Source of the DNA: Haliclystus octoradiatus
Taxonomy: Eukaryota > Cnidaria > Staurozoa > Stauromedusae > Haliclystidae
Reading direction: 5' to 3'
DNA length: 64,000 nucleotides
NCBI GenBank assembly: GCA_916610825.1
Contig: CAKAJK010000003.1
Span: 372,001-436,000 of the forward strand
Position numbers and translations under genes: made by a program. Shown here piece after piece: positions 43,401 to 57,600 of this stretch (position 1 is its first letter; every line of letters begins with the position of its first letter). The notes under the pieces are model-generated. The model was not told the origin of the DNA. It saw nothing but the letters and a program-made list of their open reading frames with translations, and did not search any database.

Positions 43401-45525
43401 CAGTTTCAAATTTTCAACTTTAAACAAAGGAAATCTTCAAACACGAATTACTCGAGTTATAGTTGAGCAGTCATTTCACAAATAGTATATTTGGAATCAG
43501 TGAAAAATTCTGAACAAGAATATTGTATTCAAAACTTCTATTTTACAGTTTCAAATTTTCAACTTTAAACAAAGGAAATCTTCAAACACGAATTACTCGA
43601 GTTATACTTGAGCAGTCATTTCACAAATAGTATATTTGGAATCAGTGAAAAATTCTGAACAAGAATATTGTATTCAAAACTTCTATTTAACAGTTTCAAA
43701 TTTTCAACTTTACACAAAGGAAATCTTCAAACACGAATTACTCGAGTTATAGTTGAGCAGTCATTTCACAAATAGTATATTTGGAATCAGTGAAAAATTC
43801 TGAACAAGAATATTGTATTCAAAACTTCTATTTTACAGTTTCAAATTTTCAACTTTAAACAAAGGAAATCTTCAAACACGAATTACTCGAGTTATACTTG
43901 AGCAGTCATTTCACAAATAGTATATTTGGAATCAGTGAAAAATTCTGAACAAGAATATTGTATTCAAAACCTCTATTTAACAGTTTCAAATTTTCAACTT
44001 TAAACAAAGGAAATCTTCAAACACGAATTACTCGAGTTATAGCTGAGCAATCATTTCACAAATAGTATATTTGGAATCAGTGCAAAATTTTGAAGAAGAA
44101 TAATGTTCTCAAAAGTTAAAAATGTACAGTTTTGAAATTTCGAATTTTAACAAAGTTTTGTACGTCAAACTAAAACAAGAATTTCCCGAGTTATAATGGC
44201 TTAATCGTTTCACAAATAGTATATTTGGAATCAGTGCAAAATTCTGAACAAGAATATTGTATTCAAAACTTCTATTTAACAGTTTCAAATTTTCAACTTT
44301 ACACAAAGGAAATCTTCAAACACGAATTACTCGAGTTATAGTTGAGCAGTCATTTCACAAATAGTATATTTGGAATCAGTGAAAAATTCTGAACAAGAAT
44401 ATTGTATTCAAAACTTCTATTTAACAGTTTCAAATTTTCAACTTTAAACAAGGGAAATCTTCAAACACGAATTACTCGAGTTATAGTTGAGCAATCATTT
44501 CACAAATAGTATATTTGGAATCAGTGCAAAATTCTGAACAAGAATAATGTTCTCAAAAGTTTAAAATGTACAGTTTTGAAATTTCGAATTTTAACAAAGT
44601 TTTGTACGTCAAACTAAAACAAGAATTTCTCGAGTTATAATGGCGTAATCGTTTCACAAATAGTATATTTGGAATCAGTGAAAAATTCTGAACAAGAATA
44701 TTGTATTCAAAACTTCTATTTAACAGTTTCAAATTTTCAACTTCAAACAAAGGAAATCTTCAAACACGAATTTCTCGAGTTATAGTTGAGCAATCATTTC
44801 ACAAATAGTATATTTGGAATCAGTGCAAAATTTTGAAGAAGAATAATGTTCTCAAAAGTTAAAAATGTACAGTTTTGAAATTTCGAATTTTAACAAAGTT
44901 TTGTACGTCAAACTAAAACAAGAATTTCCCGAGTTATAATGGCGTAATCGTTTCACAAATAGTATATTTGGAATCAGTGCAAAATTCTGAACAAGAAAAA
45001 TGTTCTCAAAAGTTTAAAATGTACAGTTTTGAAATTTCGAATTTTAACAAAGTTTTGTATGTCAAACTAAAACAAGAATTTCTCGAGTTATAATGGCGTA
45101 ACCGTTTCACAAATAGTATATTTGGAATCAGTAAAAAATTCTGAACAATAATATTGTATTCAAAACTTCTATTTAACAGTTTCAAATTTTCAACTTTAAA
45201 CAAAGGAAATCTTCAAACACGAATTACTCGAGTTATAGTTGAGCAATCATTTCACAAATAGTATATTTGGAATCAGTGCAAAATTCTGAACAAGAAAAAT
45301 GTTCTCAAAAGTTTAAAATGTACAGTTTTGAAATTTCGAATTTTAACAAAGTTTTGTATGTCAAACTAAAACAAGAATTTCTCGAGTTATAATGGCGTAA
45401 CCGTTTCACAAATAGTATATTTGGAATCAGTAAAAAATTCTGAACAATAATATTGTATTCAAAACTTCTATTTAACAGTTTCAAATTTTCAACTTTAAAC
45501 AAAGGAAATCTTCAAACACGAATTA
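40488..45525 (+). repeat. About 5-kb segmental duplication, copy 2 (partner 33812-38838)
   Basis: Second copy of the 5-kb block, 5038 bp against 5027 in copy 1; the 11-bp difference is the deletion in copy 1. Substitutions are few, for example CAGTGAAAAATT near 42312 against CAGTAAAAAATT near 35625. Downstream of 45526 the order instead follows the monomers at about 33.2-34.0 kb. Confidence 0.85.
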
Positions 45526-47600
45526 CTCGAGTTATAGTTGAGCAATCATTTCACAAATAGTATATTTGGAATCAGTGCAAAATTCTGAACAAGAATAATG
45601 TTCTCAAAAGTTTAAAATGTACAGTTTTGAAATTTCGAATTTTAACAAAGTTTTGTACGTCAAACTAAAACAAGAATTTCTCGAGTTATAATGGCGTAAT
45701 CGTTTCACAAATAGTATATTTGGAATCAGTGAAAAATTTTGAACAAGAATATTGTATTCAAAACTTCTATTTAACAGTTTCAAATTTTCAACTTCAAACA
45801 AAAGAAATCTTCAAACACGAATTACTCGAGTTATAGTTGAGCAATCATTTCACAAATAGTATATTTGGAATCAGTGCAAAATTTTGAAGAAGAATAATGT
45901 TCTCAAAAGTTAAAAATGTACAGTTTTGAAATTTCGAATTTTAACAAAGTTTTGTACGTCAAACTAAAACAAGAATTTCCCGAGTTATAATGGCGTAATC
46001 GTTTCACAAATAGTATATTTGGAATCAGTGCAAAATTCTGAACAAGAATATTGTATTCAAAACTTCTATTTTACAGTTTCAAATTTTCAACTTTAAACAA
46101 AGGAAATCTTCAAACACGAATTACTCGAGTTATAATGGCGAAATCGTTTCACAAATAGTATATTTGGAATCAGTGAAAAATTCTGAACAAGAATATTGTA
46201 TTCAAAACTTCTATTTAACAGTTTCAAATTTTCAACTTTACACAAAGGAAATCTTCAAACACGAATTACTCGAGTTATAGTTGAGCAGTCATTTCACAAA
46301 TAGTATATTTGGAATCAGTGAAAAATTCTGAACAAGAATATTGTATTCAAAACTTCTATTTAACAGTTTCAAATTTTCAACTTCAAACAAAGGAAATCTT
46401 CAAACACGAATTACTCGAGTTATAGTTGAGCAATCATTTCACAAATAGTATATTTGGAATCAGTGCAAAATTTTGAAGAAGAATAATTTTCTCAAAAGTT
46501 AAAAATGTACAGTTTTGAAATTTCGAATTTTAACAAAGTTTTGTACGTCAAACTAAAACAAGAATTTCCCGAGTTATAATGGCGTAATCGTTTCACAAAT
46601 AGTATATTTGGAATCAGTGCAAAATTCTGAACAAGAATATTGTATTCAAAACTTCTATTTTACAGTTTCAAATTTTCAACTTTAAACAAAGGAAATCTTC
46701 AAACACGAATTACTCGAGTTATAATGGCGAAATCGTTTCACAAATAGTATATTTGGAATCAGTGAAAAATTCTGAACAAGAATATTGTATTCAAAACTTC
46801 TATTTAACAGTTTCAAATTTTCAACTTTACACAAAGGAAATCTTCAAACACGAATTACTCGAGTTATAGTTGAGCAATCATTTCACAAATAGTATATTTG
46901 GAATCAGTGAAAAATTCTGAACAAGAATATTGTATTCAAAACTTCTATTTAACAGTTTCAAATTTTCAACTTCAAACAAAGGAAATCTTCAAACACGAAT
47001 TACTCGAGTTATAGTTGAGCAATCATTTCACAAATAGTATATTTGGAATCAGTGCAAAATTTTGAAGAAGAATAATTTTCTCAAAAGTTAAAAATGTACA
47101 GTTTTGAAATTTCGAATTTTAACAAAGTTTTGTACGTCAAACTAAAACAAGAATTTCCCGAGTTATAATGGCGTAATCGTTTCACAAATAGTATATTTGG
47201 AATCAGTGCAAAATTCTGAACAAGAATAATGTTCTCAAAAGTTTAAAATGTACAGTTTTGAAATTTCGAATTTTAACAAAGTTTTGTATGTCAAACTAAA
47301 ACAAGAATTTCTCGAGTTATAATGGCGTAATCGTTTCACAAATAGTATATTTGGAATCAGTGAAAAATTCTGAACAAGAATATTGTATTCAAAACTTCTA
47401 TTTTACAGTTTCAAATTTTCAACTTTAAACAAAGGAAATCTTCAAACACGAATTACTCGAGTTATAGTTGAGCAGTCATTTCACAAATAGTATATTTGGA
47501 ATCAGTGAAAAATTCTGAACAAGAATATTGTATTCAAAACTTCTATTTTACAGTTTCAAATTTTCAACTTTAAACAAAGGAAATCTTCAAACACGAATTA

Positions 47601-47754
47601 CTCGAGTTATACTTGAGCAGTCATTTCACAAATAGTATATTTGGAATCAGTGAAAAATTCTGAACAAGAATAATGTTCTCAAAAGTTTAAAATGTACAGT
47701 TTTGAAATTTCGAATTTTAACAAAGTTTTGTACGTCAAACTAAAACAAGAATTT
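47601..47754 (+). repeat. Second copy of the hybrid B/A monomer
   Basis: Same composition as the hybrid at 39582-39735: ACTTGAGCAGTC and CAGTGAAAAATTC at the 5' side, ATGTTCTC and GTACGTC at the 3' side. Neighbouring monomers also match at +8019 bp (39660 and 47679, 40113 and 48132, 40412 and 48431), so it was copied within a larger block. Confidence 0.83.
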
Positions 47755-49104
47755 CTCGAGTTATAATGGCGTAATCGTTTCACAAATAGTATATTTGGAA
47801 TCAGTGAAAAATTCTGAACAAGAATATTGTATTCAAAACTTCTATTTAACAGTTTCAAATTTTCAACTTCAAACAAAGGAAATCTTCAAACACGAATTAC
47901 TCGAGTTATAGTTGAGCAATCATTTCACAAATAGTATATTTGGAATCAGTGCAAAATTTTGAAGAAGAATAATGTTCTCAAAAGTTAAAAATGTACAGTT
48001 TTGAAATTTCGAATTTTAACAAAGTTTTGTACGTCAAACTAAAACAAGAATTTCCCGAGTTATAATGGCGTAATCGTTTCACAAATAGTATATTTGGAAT
48101 CAGTGCAAAATTCTGAACAAGAATAATGTTCTCAAAAGTTTAAAATGTACAGTTTTGAAATTTCGAATTTTAACAAAGTTTTGTATGTCAAACTAAAACA
48201 AGAATTTCTCGAGTTATAATGGCGTAACCGTTTCACAAATAGTATATTTGGAATCAGTAAAAAATTCTGAACAATAATATTGTATTCAAAACTTCTATTT
48301 AACAGTTTCAAATTTTCAACTTTAAACAAAGGAAATCTTCAAACACGAATTACTCGAGTTATAATTGAGCAATCATTTCACAAATAGTATATTTGGAATC
48401 AGTGCAAAATTCTGAACAAGAATAATGTTCTCAAAAGTTTAAAATGTACAGTTTTGAAATTTCGAATTTTAACAAAGTTTTGTACGTCAAACTAAAACAA
48501 GAATTTCTCGAGTTATAATGGCGTAATCGTTTCACAAATAGTATATTTGGAATCAGTGAAAAATTCTGAACAAGAATATTGTATTCAAAACTTCTATTTA
48601 ACAGTTTCAAATTTTCAACTTCAAACAAAGGAAATCTTCAAACACGAATTACTCGAGTTATAGTTGAGCAATCATTTCACAAATAGTATATTTGGAATCA
48701 GTGCAAAATTTTGAAGAAGAATAATGTTCTCAAAAGTTAAAAATGTACAGTTTTGAAATTTCGAATTTTAACAAAGTTTTGTACGTCAAACTAAAACAAG
48801 AATTTCCCGAGTTATAATGGCGTAATCGTTTCACAAATAGTATATTTGGAATCAGTGCAAAATTCTGAACAAGAATAATGTTCTCAAAAGTTTAAAATGT
48901 ACAGTTTTGAAATTTCGAATTTTAACAAAGTTTTGTATGTCAAACTAAAACAAGAATTTCTCGAGTTATAATGGCGTAATCGTTTCACAAATAGTATATT
49001 TGGAATCAGTGAAAAATTCTGAACAAGAATATTGTATTCAAAACTTCTATTTTACAGTTTCAAATTTTCAACTTTAAACAAAGGAAATCTTCAAACACGA
49101 ATTA

Positions 49105-52100
49105 CTCGAGTTATAATTGAGCAATCATTTCACAAATAGTATATTTGGAATCAGTGCAAAATTCTGAACAAGAATAATGTTCTCAAAAGTTTAAAATGTA
49201 CAGTTTTGAAATTTCGAATTTTAACAAAGTTTTGTACGTCAAACTAAAACAAGAATTTCTCGAGTTATAATGGCGTAATCGTTTCACAAATAGTATATTT
49301 GGAATCAGTGAAAAATTCTGAACAAGAATATTGTATTCAAAACTTCTATTTAACAGTTTCAAATTTTCAACTTCAAACAAAGGAAATCTTCAAACACGAA
49401 TTACTCGAGTTATAGTTGAGCAATCATTTCACAAATAGTATATTTGGAATCAGTGCAAAATTTTGAAGAAGAATAATGTTCTCAAAAGTTAAAAATGTAC
49501 AGTTTTGAAATTTCGAATTTTAACAAAGTTTTGTACGTCAAACTAAAACAAGAATTTCCCGAGTTATAATGGCGTAATCGTTTCACAAATAGTATATTTG
49601 GAATCAGTGCAAAATTCTGAACAAGAATAATGTTCTCAAAAGTTTAAAATGTACAGTTTTGAAATTTCGAATTTTAACAAAGTTTTGTATGTCAAACTAA
49701 AACAAGAATTTCTCGAGTTATAATGGCGTAATCGTTTCACAAATAGTATATTTGGAATCAGTGAAAAATTCTGAACAAGAATATTGTATTCAAAACTTCT
49801 ATTTTACAGTTTCAAATTTTCAACTTTAAACAAAGGAAATCTTCAAACACGAATTACTCGAGTTATACTTGAGCAGTCATTTCACAAATAGTATATTTGG
49901 AATCAGTGAAAAATTCTGAACAAGAATATTGTATTCAAAACTTCTATTTTACAGTTTCAAATTTTCAACTTTAAACAAAGGAAATCTTCAAACACGAATT
50001 ACTCGAGTTATACTTGAGCAGTCATTTCACAAATAGTATATTTGGAATCAGTGAAAAATTCTGAACAAGAATATTGTATTCAAAACTTCTATTTAACAGT
50101 TTCAAATTTTCAACTTTACACAAAGGAAATCTTCAAACACGAATTACTCGAGTTATAGTTGAGCAGTCATTTCACAAATAGTATATTTGGAATCAGTGAA
50201 AAATTCTGAACAAGAATATTGTATTCAAAACCTCTATTTAACAGTTTCAAATTTTCAACTTTAAACAAAGGAAATCTTCAAACACGAATTACTCGAGTTA
50301 TAGCTGAGCAATCATTTCACAAATAGTATATTTGGAATCAGTGCAAAATTTTGAAGAAGAATAATGTTCTCAAAAGTTAAAAATGTACAGTTTTGAAATT
50401 TCGAAATTTAACAAAGTTTTGTACGTCAAACTAAAACAAGAATTTCCCGAGTTATAATGGCTTAATCGTTTCACAAATAGTATATTTGGAATCAGTGAAA
50501 AATTCTGAACAAGAATATTGTATTCAAAACTTCTATTTAACAGTTTCAAATTTTCAACTTTAAACAAGGGAAATCTTCAAACACGAATTACTCGAGTTAT
50601 AGTTGAGCAATCATTTCACAAATAGTATATTTGGAATCAGTGCAAAATTCTGAACAAGAATAATGTTCTCAAAAGTTTAAAATGTACAGTTTTGAAATTT
50701 CGAATTTTAACAAAGTTTTGTACGTCAAACTAAAACAAGAATTTCTCGAGTTATAATGGCGTAATCGTTTCACAAATAGTATATTTGGAATCAGTGAAAA
50801 ATTCTGAACAAGAATATTGTATTCAAAACTTCTATTTAACAGTTTCAAATTTTCAACTTCAAACAAAGGAAATCTTCAAACACGAATTACTCGAGTTATA
50901 GTTGAGCAATCATTTCACAAATAGTATATTTGGAATCAGTGCAAAATTTTGAAGAAGAATAATGTTCTCAAAAGTTAAAAATGTACAGTTTTGAAATTTC
51001 GAATTTTAACAAAGTTTTGTACGTCAAACTAAAACAAGAATTTCCCGAGTTATAATGGCGTAATCGTTTCACAAATAGTATATTTGGAATCAGTGCAAAA
51101 TTCTGAACAAGAAAAATGTTCTCAAAAGTTTAAAATGTACAGTTTTGAAATTTCGAATTTTAACAAAGTTTTGTATGTCAAACTAAAACAAGAATTTCTC
51201 GAGTTATAATGGCGTAACCGTTTCACAAATAGTATATTTGGAATCAGTAAAAAATTCTGAACAATAATATTGTATTCAAAACTTCTATTTAACAGTTTCA
51301 AATTTTCAACTTTAAACAAAGGAAATCTTCAAACACGAATTACTCGAGTTATAGTTGAGCAATCATTTCACAAATAGTATATTTGGAATCAGTGCAAAAT
51401 TCTGAACAAGAATAATGTTCTCAAAAGTTTAAAATGTACAGTTTTGAAATTTCGAATTTTAACAAAGTTTTGTACGTCAAACTAAAACAAGAATTTCTCG
51501 AGTTATAATGGCGTAATCGTTTCACAAATAGTATATTTGGAATCAGTGAAAAATTCTGAACAAGAATATTGTATTCAAAACTTCTATTTAACAGTTTCAA
51601 ATTTTCAACTTCAAACAAAGGAAATCTTCAAACACGAATTACTCGAATTATAGTTGAGCAATCATTTCACAAATAGTATATTTGGAATCAGTGCAAAATT
51701 TTGAAGAAGAATAATGTTCTCAAAAGTTAAAAATGTACAGTTTTGAAATTTCGAATTTTAACAAAGTTTTGTACGTCAAACTAAAACAAGAATTTCCCGA
51801 GTTATAATGGCGTAATCGTTTCACAAATAGTATATTTGGAATCAGTGCAAAATTCTGAACAAGAATAATGTTCTCAAAAGTTTAAAATGTACAGTTTTGA
51901 AATTTCGAATTTTAACAAAGTTTTGTATGTCAAACTAAAACAAGAATTTCTCGAGTTATAATGGCGTAATCGTTTCACAAATAGTATATTTGGAATCAGT
52001 GAAAAATTCTGAACAAGAATATTGTATTCAAAACTTCTATTTTACAGTTTCAAATTTTCAACTTTAAACAAAGGAAATCTTCAAACACGAATTACTCGAG

Positions 52101-54622
52101 TTATACTTGAGCAGTCATTTCACAAATAGTATATTTGGAATCAGTGAAAAATTCTGAACAAGAATATTGTATTCAAAACTTCTATTTTACAGTTTCAAAT
52201 TTTCAACTTTAAACAAAGGAAATCTTCAAACACGAATTACTCGAGTTATACTTGAGCAGTCATTTCACAAATAGTATATTTGGAATCAGTGAAAAATTCT
52301 GAACAAGAATATTGTATTCAAAACTTCTATTTAACAGTTTCAAATTTTCAACTTTACACAAAGGAAATCTTCAAACACGAATTACTCGAGTTATAGTTGA
52401 GCAGTCATTTCACAAATAGTATATTTGGAATCAGTGAAAAATTCTGAACAAGAATATTGTATTCAAAACCTCTATTTAACAGTTTCAAATTTTCAACTTT
52501 AAACAAAGGAAATCTTCAAACACGAATTACTCGAGTTATAGCTGAGCAATCATTTCACAAATAGTATATTTGGAATCAGTGCAAAATTTTGAAGAAGAAT
52601 AATGTTCTCAAAAGTTAAAAATGTACAGTTTTGAAATTTCGAAATTTAACAAAGTTTTGTACGTCAAACTAAAACAAGAATTTCCCGAGTTATAATGGCT
52701 TAATCGTTTCACAAATAGTATATTTGGAATCAGTGAAAAATTCTGAACAAGAATATTGTATTCAAAACTTCTATTTAACAGTTTCAAATTTTCAACTTTA
52801 AACAAGGGAAATCTTCAAACACGAATTACTCGAGTTATAGTTGAGCAATCATTTCACAAATAGTATATTTGGAATCAGTGCAAAATTCTGAACAAGAATA
52901 ATGTTCTCAAAAGTTTAAAATGTACAGTTTTGAAATTTCGAATTTTAACAAAGTTTTGTACGTCAAACTAAAACAAGAATTTCTCGAGTTATAATGGCGT
53001 AATCGTTTCACAAATAGTATATTTGGAATCAGTGAAAAATTCTGAACAAGAATATTGTATTCAAAACTTCTATTTAACAGTTTCAAATTTTCAACTTCAA
53101 ACAAAGGAAATCTTCAAACACGAATTACTCGAGTTATAGTTGAGCAATCATTTCACAAATAGTATATTTGGAATCAGTGCAAAATTTTGAAGAAGAATAA
53201 TGTTCTCAAAAGTTAAAAATGTACAGTTTTGAAATTTCGAATTTTAACAAAGTTTTGTACGTCAAACTAAAACAAGAATTTCCCGAGTTATAATGGCGTA
53301 ATCGTTTCACAAATAGTATATTTGGAATCAGTGCAAAATTCTGAACAAGAAAAATGTTCTCAAAAGTTTAAAATGTACAGTTTTGAAATTTCGAATTTTA
53401 ACAAAGTTTTGTATGTCAAACTAAAACAAGAATTTCTCGAGTTATAATGGCGTAACCGTTTCACAAATAGTATATTTGGAATCAGTAAAAAATTCTGAAC
53501 AATAATATTGTATTCAAAACTTCTATTTAACAGTTTCAAATTTTCAACTTTAAACAAAGGAAATCTTCAAACACGAATTACTCGAGTTATAGTTGAGCAA
53601 TCATTTCACAAATAGTATATTTGGAATCAGTGCAAAATTCTGAACAAGAATAATGTTCTCAAAAGTTTAAAATGTACAGTTTTGAAATTTCGAATTTTAA
53701 CAAAGTTTTGTACGTCAAACTAAAACAAGAATTTCTCGAGTTATAATGGCGTAATCGTTTCACAAATAGTATATTTGGAATCAGTGAAAAATTCTGAACA
53801 AGAATATTGTATTCAAAACTTCTATTTAACAGTTTCAAATTTTCAACTTCAAACAAAAGAAATCTTCAAACACGAATTACTCGAGTTATAGTTGAGCAAT
53901 CATTTCACAAATAGTATATTTGGAATCAGTGCAAAATTTTGAAGAAGAATAATGTTCTCAAAAGTTAAAAATGTACAGTTTTGAAATTTCGAATTTTAAC
54001 AAAGTTTTGTACGTCAAACTAAAACAAGAATTTCCCGAGTTATAATGGCGTAATCGTTTTACAAATAGTATATTTGGAATCAGTGCAAAATTCTGAACAA
54101 GAATAATGTTCTCAAAAGTTTAAAATGTACAGTTTTGAAATTTCGAATTTTAACAAAGTTTTGTATGTCAAACTAAAACAAGAATTTCTCGAGTTATAAT
54201 GGCGTAATCGTTTCACAAATAGTATATTTGGAATCAGTGAAAAATTCTGAACAAGAATATTGTATTCAAAACTTCTATTTTACAGTTTCAAATTTTCAAC
54301 TTTAAACAAAGGAAATCTTCAAACACGAATTACTCGAGTTATACTTGAGCAGTCATTTCACAAATAGTATATTTGGAATCAGTGAAAAATTCTGAACAAG
54401 AATATTGTATTCAAAACTTCTATTTTACAGTTTCAAATTTTCAACTTTAAACAAAGGAAATCTTCAAACACGAATTACTCGAGTTATACTTGAGCAGTCA
54501 TTTCACAAATAGTATATTTGGAATCAGTGAAAAATTCTGAACAAGAATATTGTATTCAAAACTTCTATTTAACAGTTTCAAATTTTCAACTTTACACAAA
54601 GGAAATCTTCAAACACGAATTA
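49105..54622 (+). repeat. 2238-bp 15-mer higher-order repeat, about 2.5 copies
   Basis: Units are 49105-51342, 51343-53580 and a partial 53581-54622. Each full unit is 7 A plus 8 B. The first two share a private change, TTCGAAATTTAAC in place of TTCGAATTTTAAC (near 50402 and 52640), seen nowhere else in the window. Register is lost at 54623, where a CAATC monomer replaces the expected CAGTC one. Confidence 0.88.
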
Positions 54623-57600
54623 CTCGAGTTATAGTTGAGCAATCATTTCACAAATAGTATATTTGGAATCAGTGCAAAATTTTGAAGAAGAATAATGTTC
54701 TCAAAAGTTAAAAATTTACAGTTTTGAAATTTCGAATTTTAACAAAGTTTTGTACGTCAAACTAAAACAAGAATTTCCCGAGTTATAATGGCGTAATCGT
54801 TTCACAAATAGTATATTTGGAATCAGTGCAAAATTCTGAACAAGAAAAATGTTCTCAAAAGTTTAAAATGTACAGTTTTGAAATTTCGAATTTTAACAAA
54901 GTTTTGTATGTCAAACTAAAACAAGAATTTCTCGAGTTATAATGGCGTAACCGTTTCACAAATAGTATATTTGGAATCAGTAAAAAATTCTGAACAATAA
55001 TATTGTATTCAAAACTTCTATTTAACAGTTTCAAATTTTCAACTTTAAACAAAGGAAATCTTCAAACACGAATTACTCGAGTTATAGTTGAGCAATCATT
55101 TCACAAATAGTATATTTGGAATCAGTGCAAAATTCTGAACAAGAATAATGTTCTCAAAAGTTTAAAATGTACAGTTTTGAAATTTCGAATTTTAACAAAG
55201 TTTTGTACGTCAAACTAAAACAAGAATTTCTCGAGTTATAATGGCGTAATCGTTTCACAAATAGTATATTTGGAATCAGTGAAAAATTCTGAACAAGAAT
55301 ATTGTATTCAAAACTTCTATTTAACAGTTTCAAATTTTCAACTTCAAACAAAAGAAATCTTCAAACACGAATTACTCGAGTTATAGTTGAGCAATCATTT
55401 CACAAATAGTATATTTGGAATCAGTGCAAAATTTTGAAGAAGAATAATGTTCTCAAAAGTTAAAAATGTACAGTTTTGAAATTTCGAATTTTAACAAAGT
55501 TTTGTACGTCAAACTAAAACAAGAATTTCCCGAGTTATAATGGCGTAATCGTTTCACAAATAGTATATTTGGAATCAGTGCAAAATTCTGAACAAGAATA
55601 ATGTTCTCAAAAGTTTAAAATGTACAGTTTTGAAATTTCGAATTTTAACAAAGTTTTGTATGTCAAACTAAAACAAGAATTTCTCGAGTTATAATGGCGT
55701 AATCGTTTCACAAATAGTATATTTGGAATCAGTGAAAAATTCTGAACAAGAATATTGTATTCAAAACTTCTATTTTACAGTTTCAAATTTTCAACTTTAA
55801 ACAAAGGAAATCTTCAAACACGAATTACTCGAGTTATACTTGAGCAGTCATTTCACAAATAGTATATTTGGAATCAGTGAAAAATTCTGAACAAGAATAT
55901 TGTATTCAAAACTTCTATTTTACAGTTTCAAATTTTCAACTTTAAACAAAGGAAATCTTCAAACACGAATTACTCGAGTTATACTTGAGCAGTCATTTCA
56001 CAAATAGTATATTTGGAATCAGTGAAAAATTCTGAACAAGAATATTGTATTCAAAACTTCTATTTAACAGTTTCAAATTTTCAACTTTACACAAAGGAAA
56101 TCTTCAAACACGAATTACTCGAGTTATAGTTGAGCAGTCATTTCACAAATAGTATATTTGGAATCAGTGAAAAATTCTGAACAAGAATATTGTATTCAAA
56201 ACTTCTATTTTACAGTTTCAAATTTTCAACTTTAAACAAAGGAAATCTTCAAACACGAATTACTCGAGTTATAGCTGAGCAATCATTTCACAAATAGTAT
56301 ATTTGGAATCAGTGCAAAATTTTGAAGAAGAATAATGTTCTCAAAAGTTAAAAATGTACAGTTTTGAAATTTCGAATTTTAACAAAGTTTTGTACGTCAA
56401 ACTAAAACAAGAATTTCCCGAGTTATAATGGCTTAATCGTTTCACAAATAGTATATTTGGAATCAGTGAAAAATTCTGAACAAGAATATTGTATTCAAAA
56501 CTTCTATTTTACAGTTTCAAATTTTCAACTTTAAACAAAGGAAATCTTCAAACACGAATTACTCGAGTTATACTTGAGCAGTCATTTCACAAATAGTATA
56601 TTTGGAATCAGTGAAAAATTCTGAACAAGAATATTGTATTCAAAACTTCTATTTAACAGTTTCAAATTTTCAACTTTACACAAAGGAAATCTTCAAACAC
56701 GAATTACTCGAGTTATAGTTGAGCAGTCATTTCACAAATAGTATATTTGGAATCAGTGAAAAATTCTGAACAAGAATATTGTATTCAAAACTTCTATTTT
56801 ACAGTTTCAAATTTTCAACTTTAAACAAAGGAAATCTTCAAACACGAATTACTCGAGTTATACTTGAGCAGTCATTTCACAAATAGTATATTTGGAATCA
56901 GTGAAAAATTCTGAACAAGAATATTGTATTCAAAACCTCTATTTAACAGTTTCAAATTTTCAACTTTAAACAAAGGAAATCTTCAAACACGAATTACTCG
57001 AGTTATAGCTGAGCAATCATTTCACAAATAGTATATTTGGAATCAGTGCAAAATTCTGAACAAGAATAATGTTCTCAAAAGTTTAAAATGTACAGTTTTG
57101 AAATTTCGAATTTTAACAAAGTTTTGTACGTCAAACTAAAACAAGAATTTCTCGAGTTATAATGGCGTAATCGTTTCACAAATAGTATATTTGGAATCAG
57201 TGAAAAATTCTGAACAAGAATATTGTATTCAAAACTTCTATTTAACAGTTTCAAATTTTCAACTTCAAACAAAAGAAATCTTCAAACACGAATTACTCGA
57301 GTTATAGTTGAGCAATCATTTCACAAATAGTATATTTGGAATCAGTGCAAAATTTTGAAGAAGAATAATGTTCTCAAAAGTTAAAAATGTACAGTTTTGA
57401 AATTTCGAATTTTAACAAAGTTTTGTACGTCAAACTAAAACAAGAATTTCCCGAGTTATAATGGCGTAATCGTTTCACAAATAGTATATTTGGAATCAGT
57501 GCAAAATTCTGAACAAGAATAATGTTCTCAAAAGTTTAAAATGTACAGTTTTGAAATTTCGAATTTTAACAAAGTTTTGTATGTCAAACTAAAACAAGAA

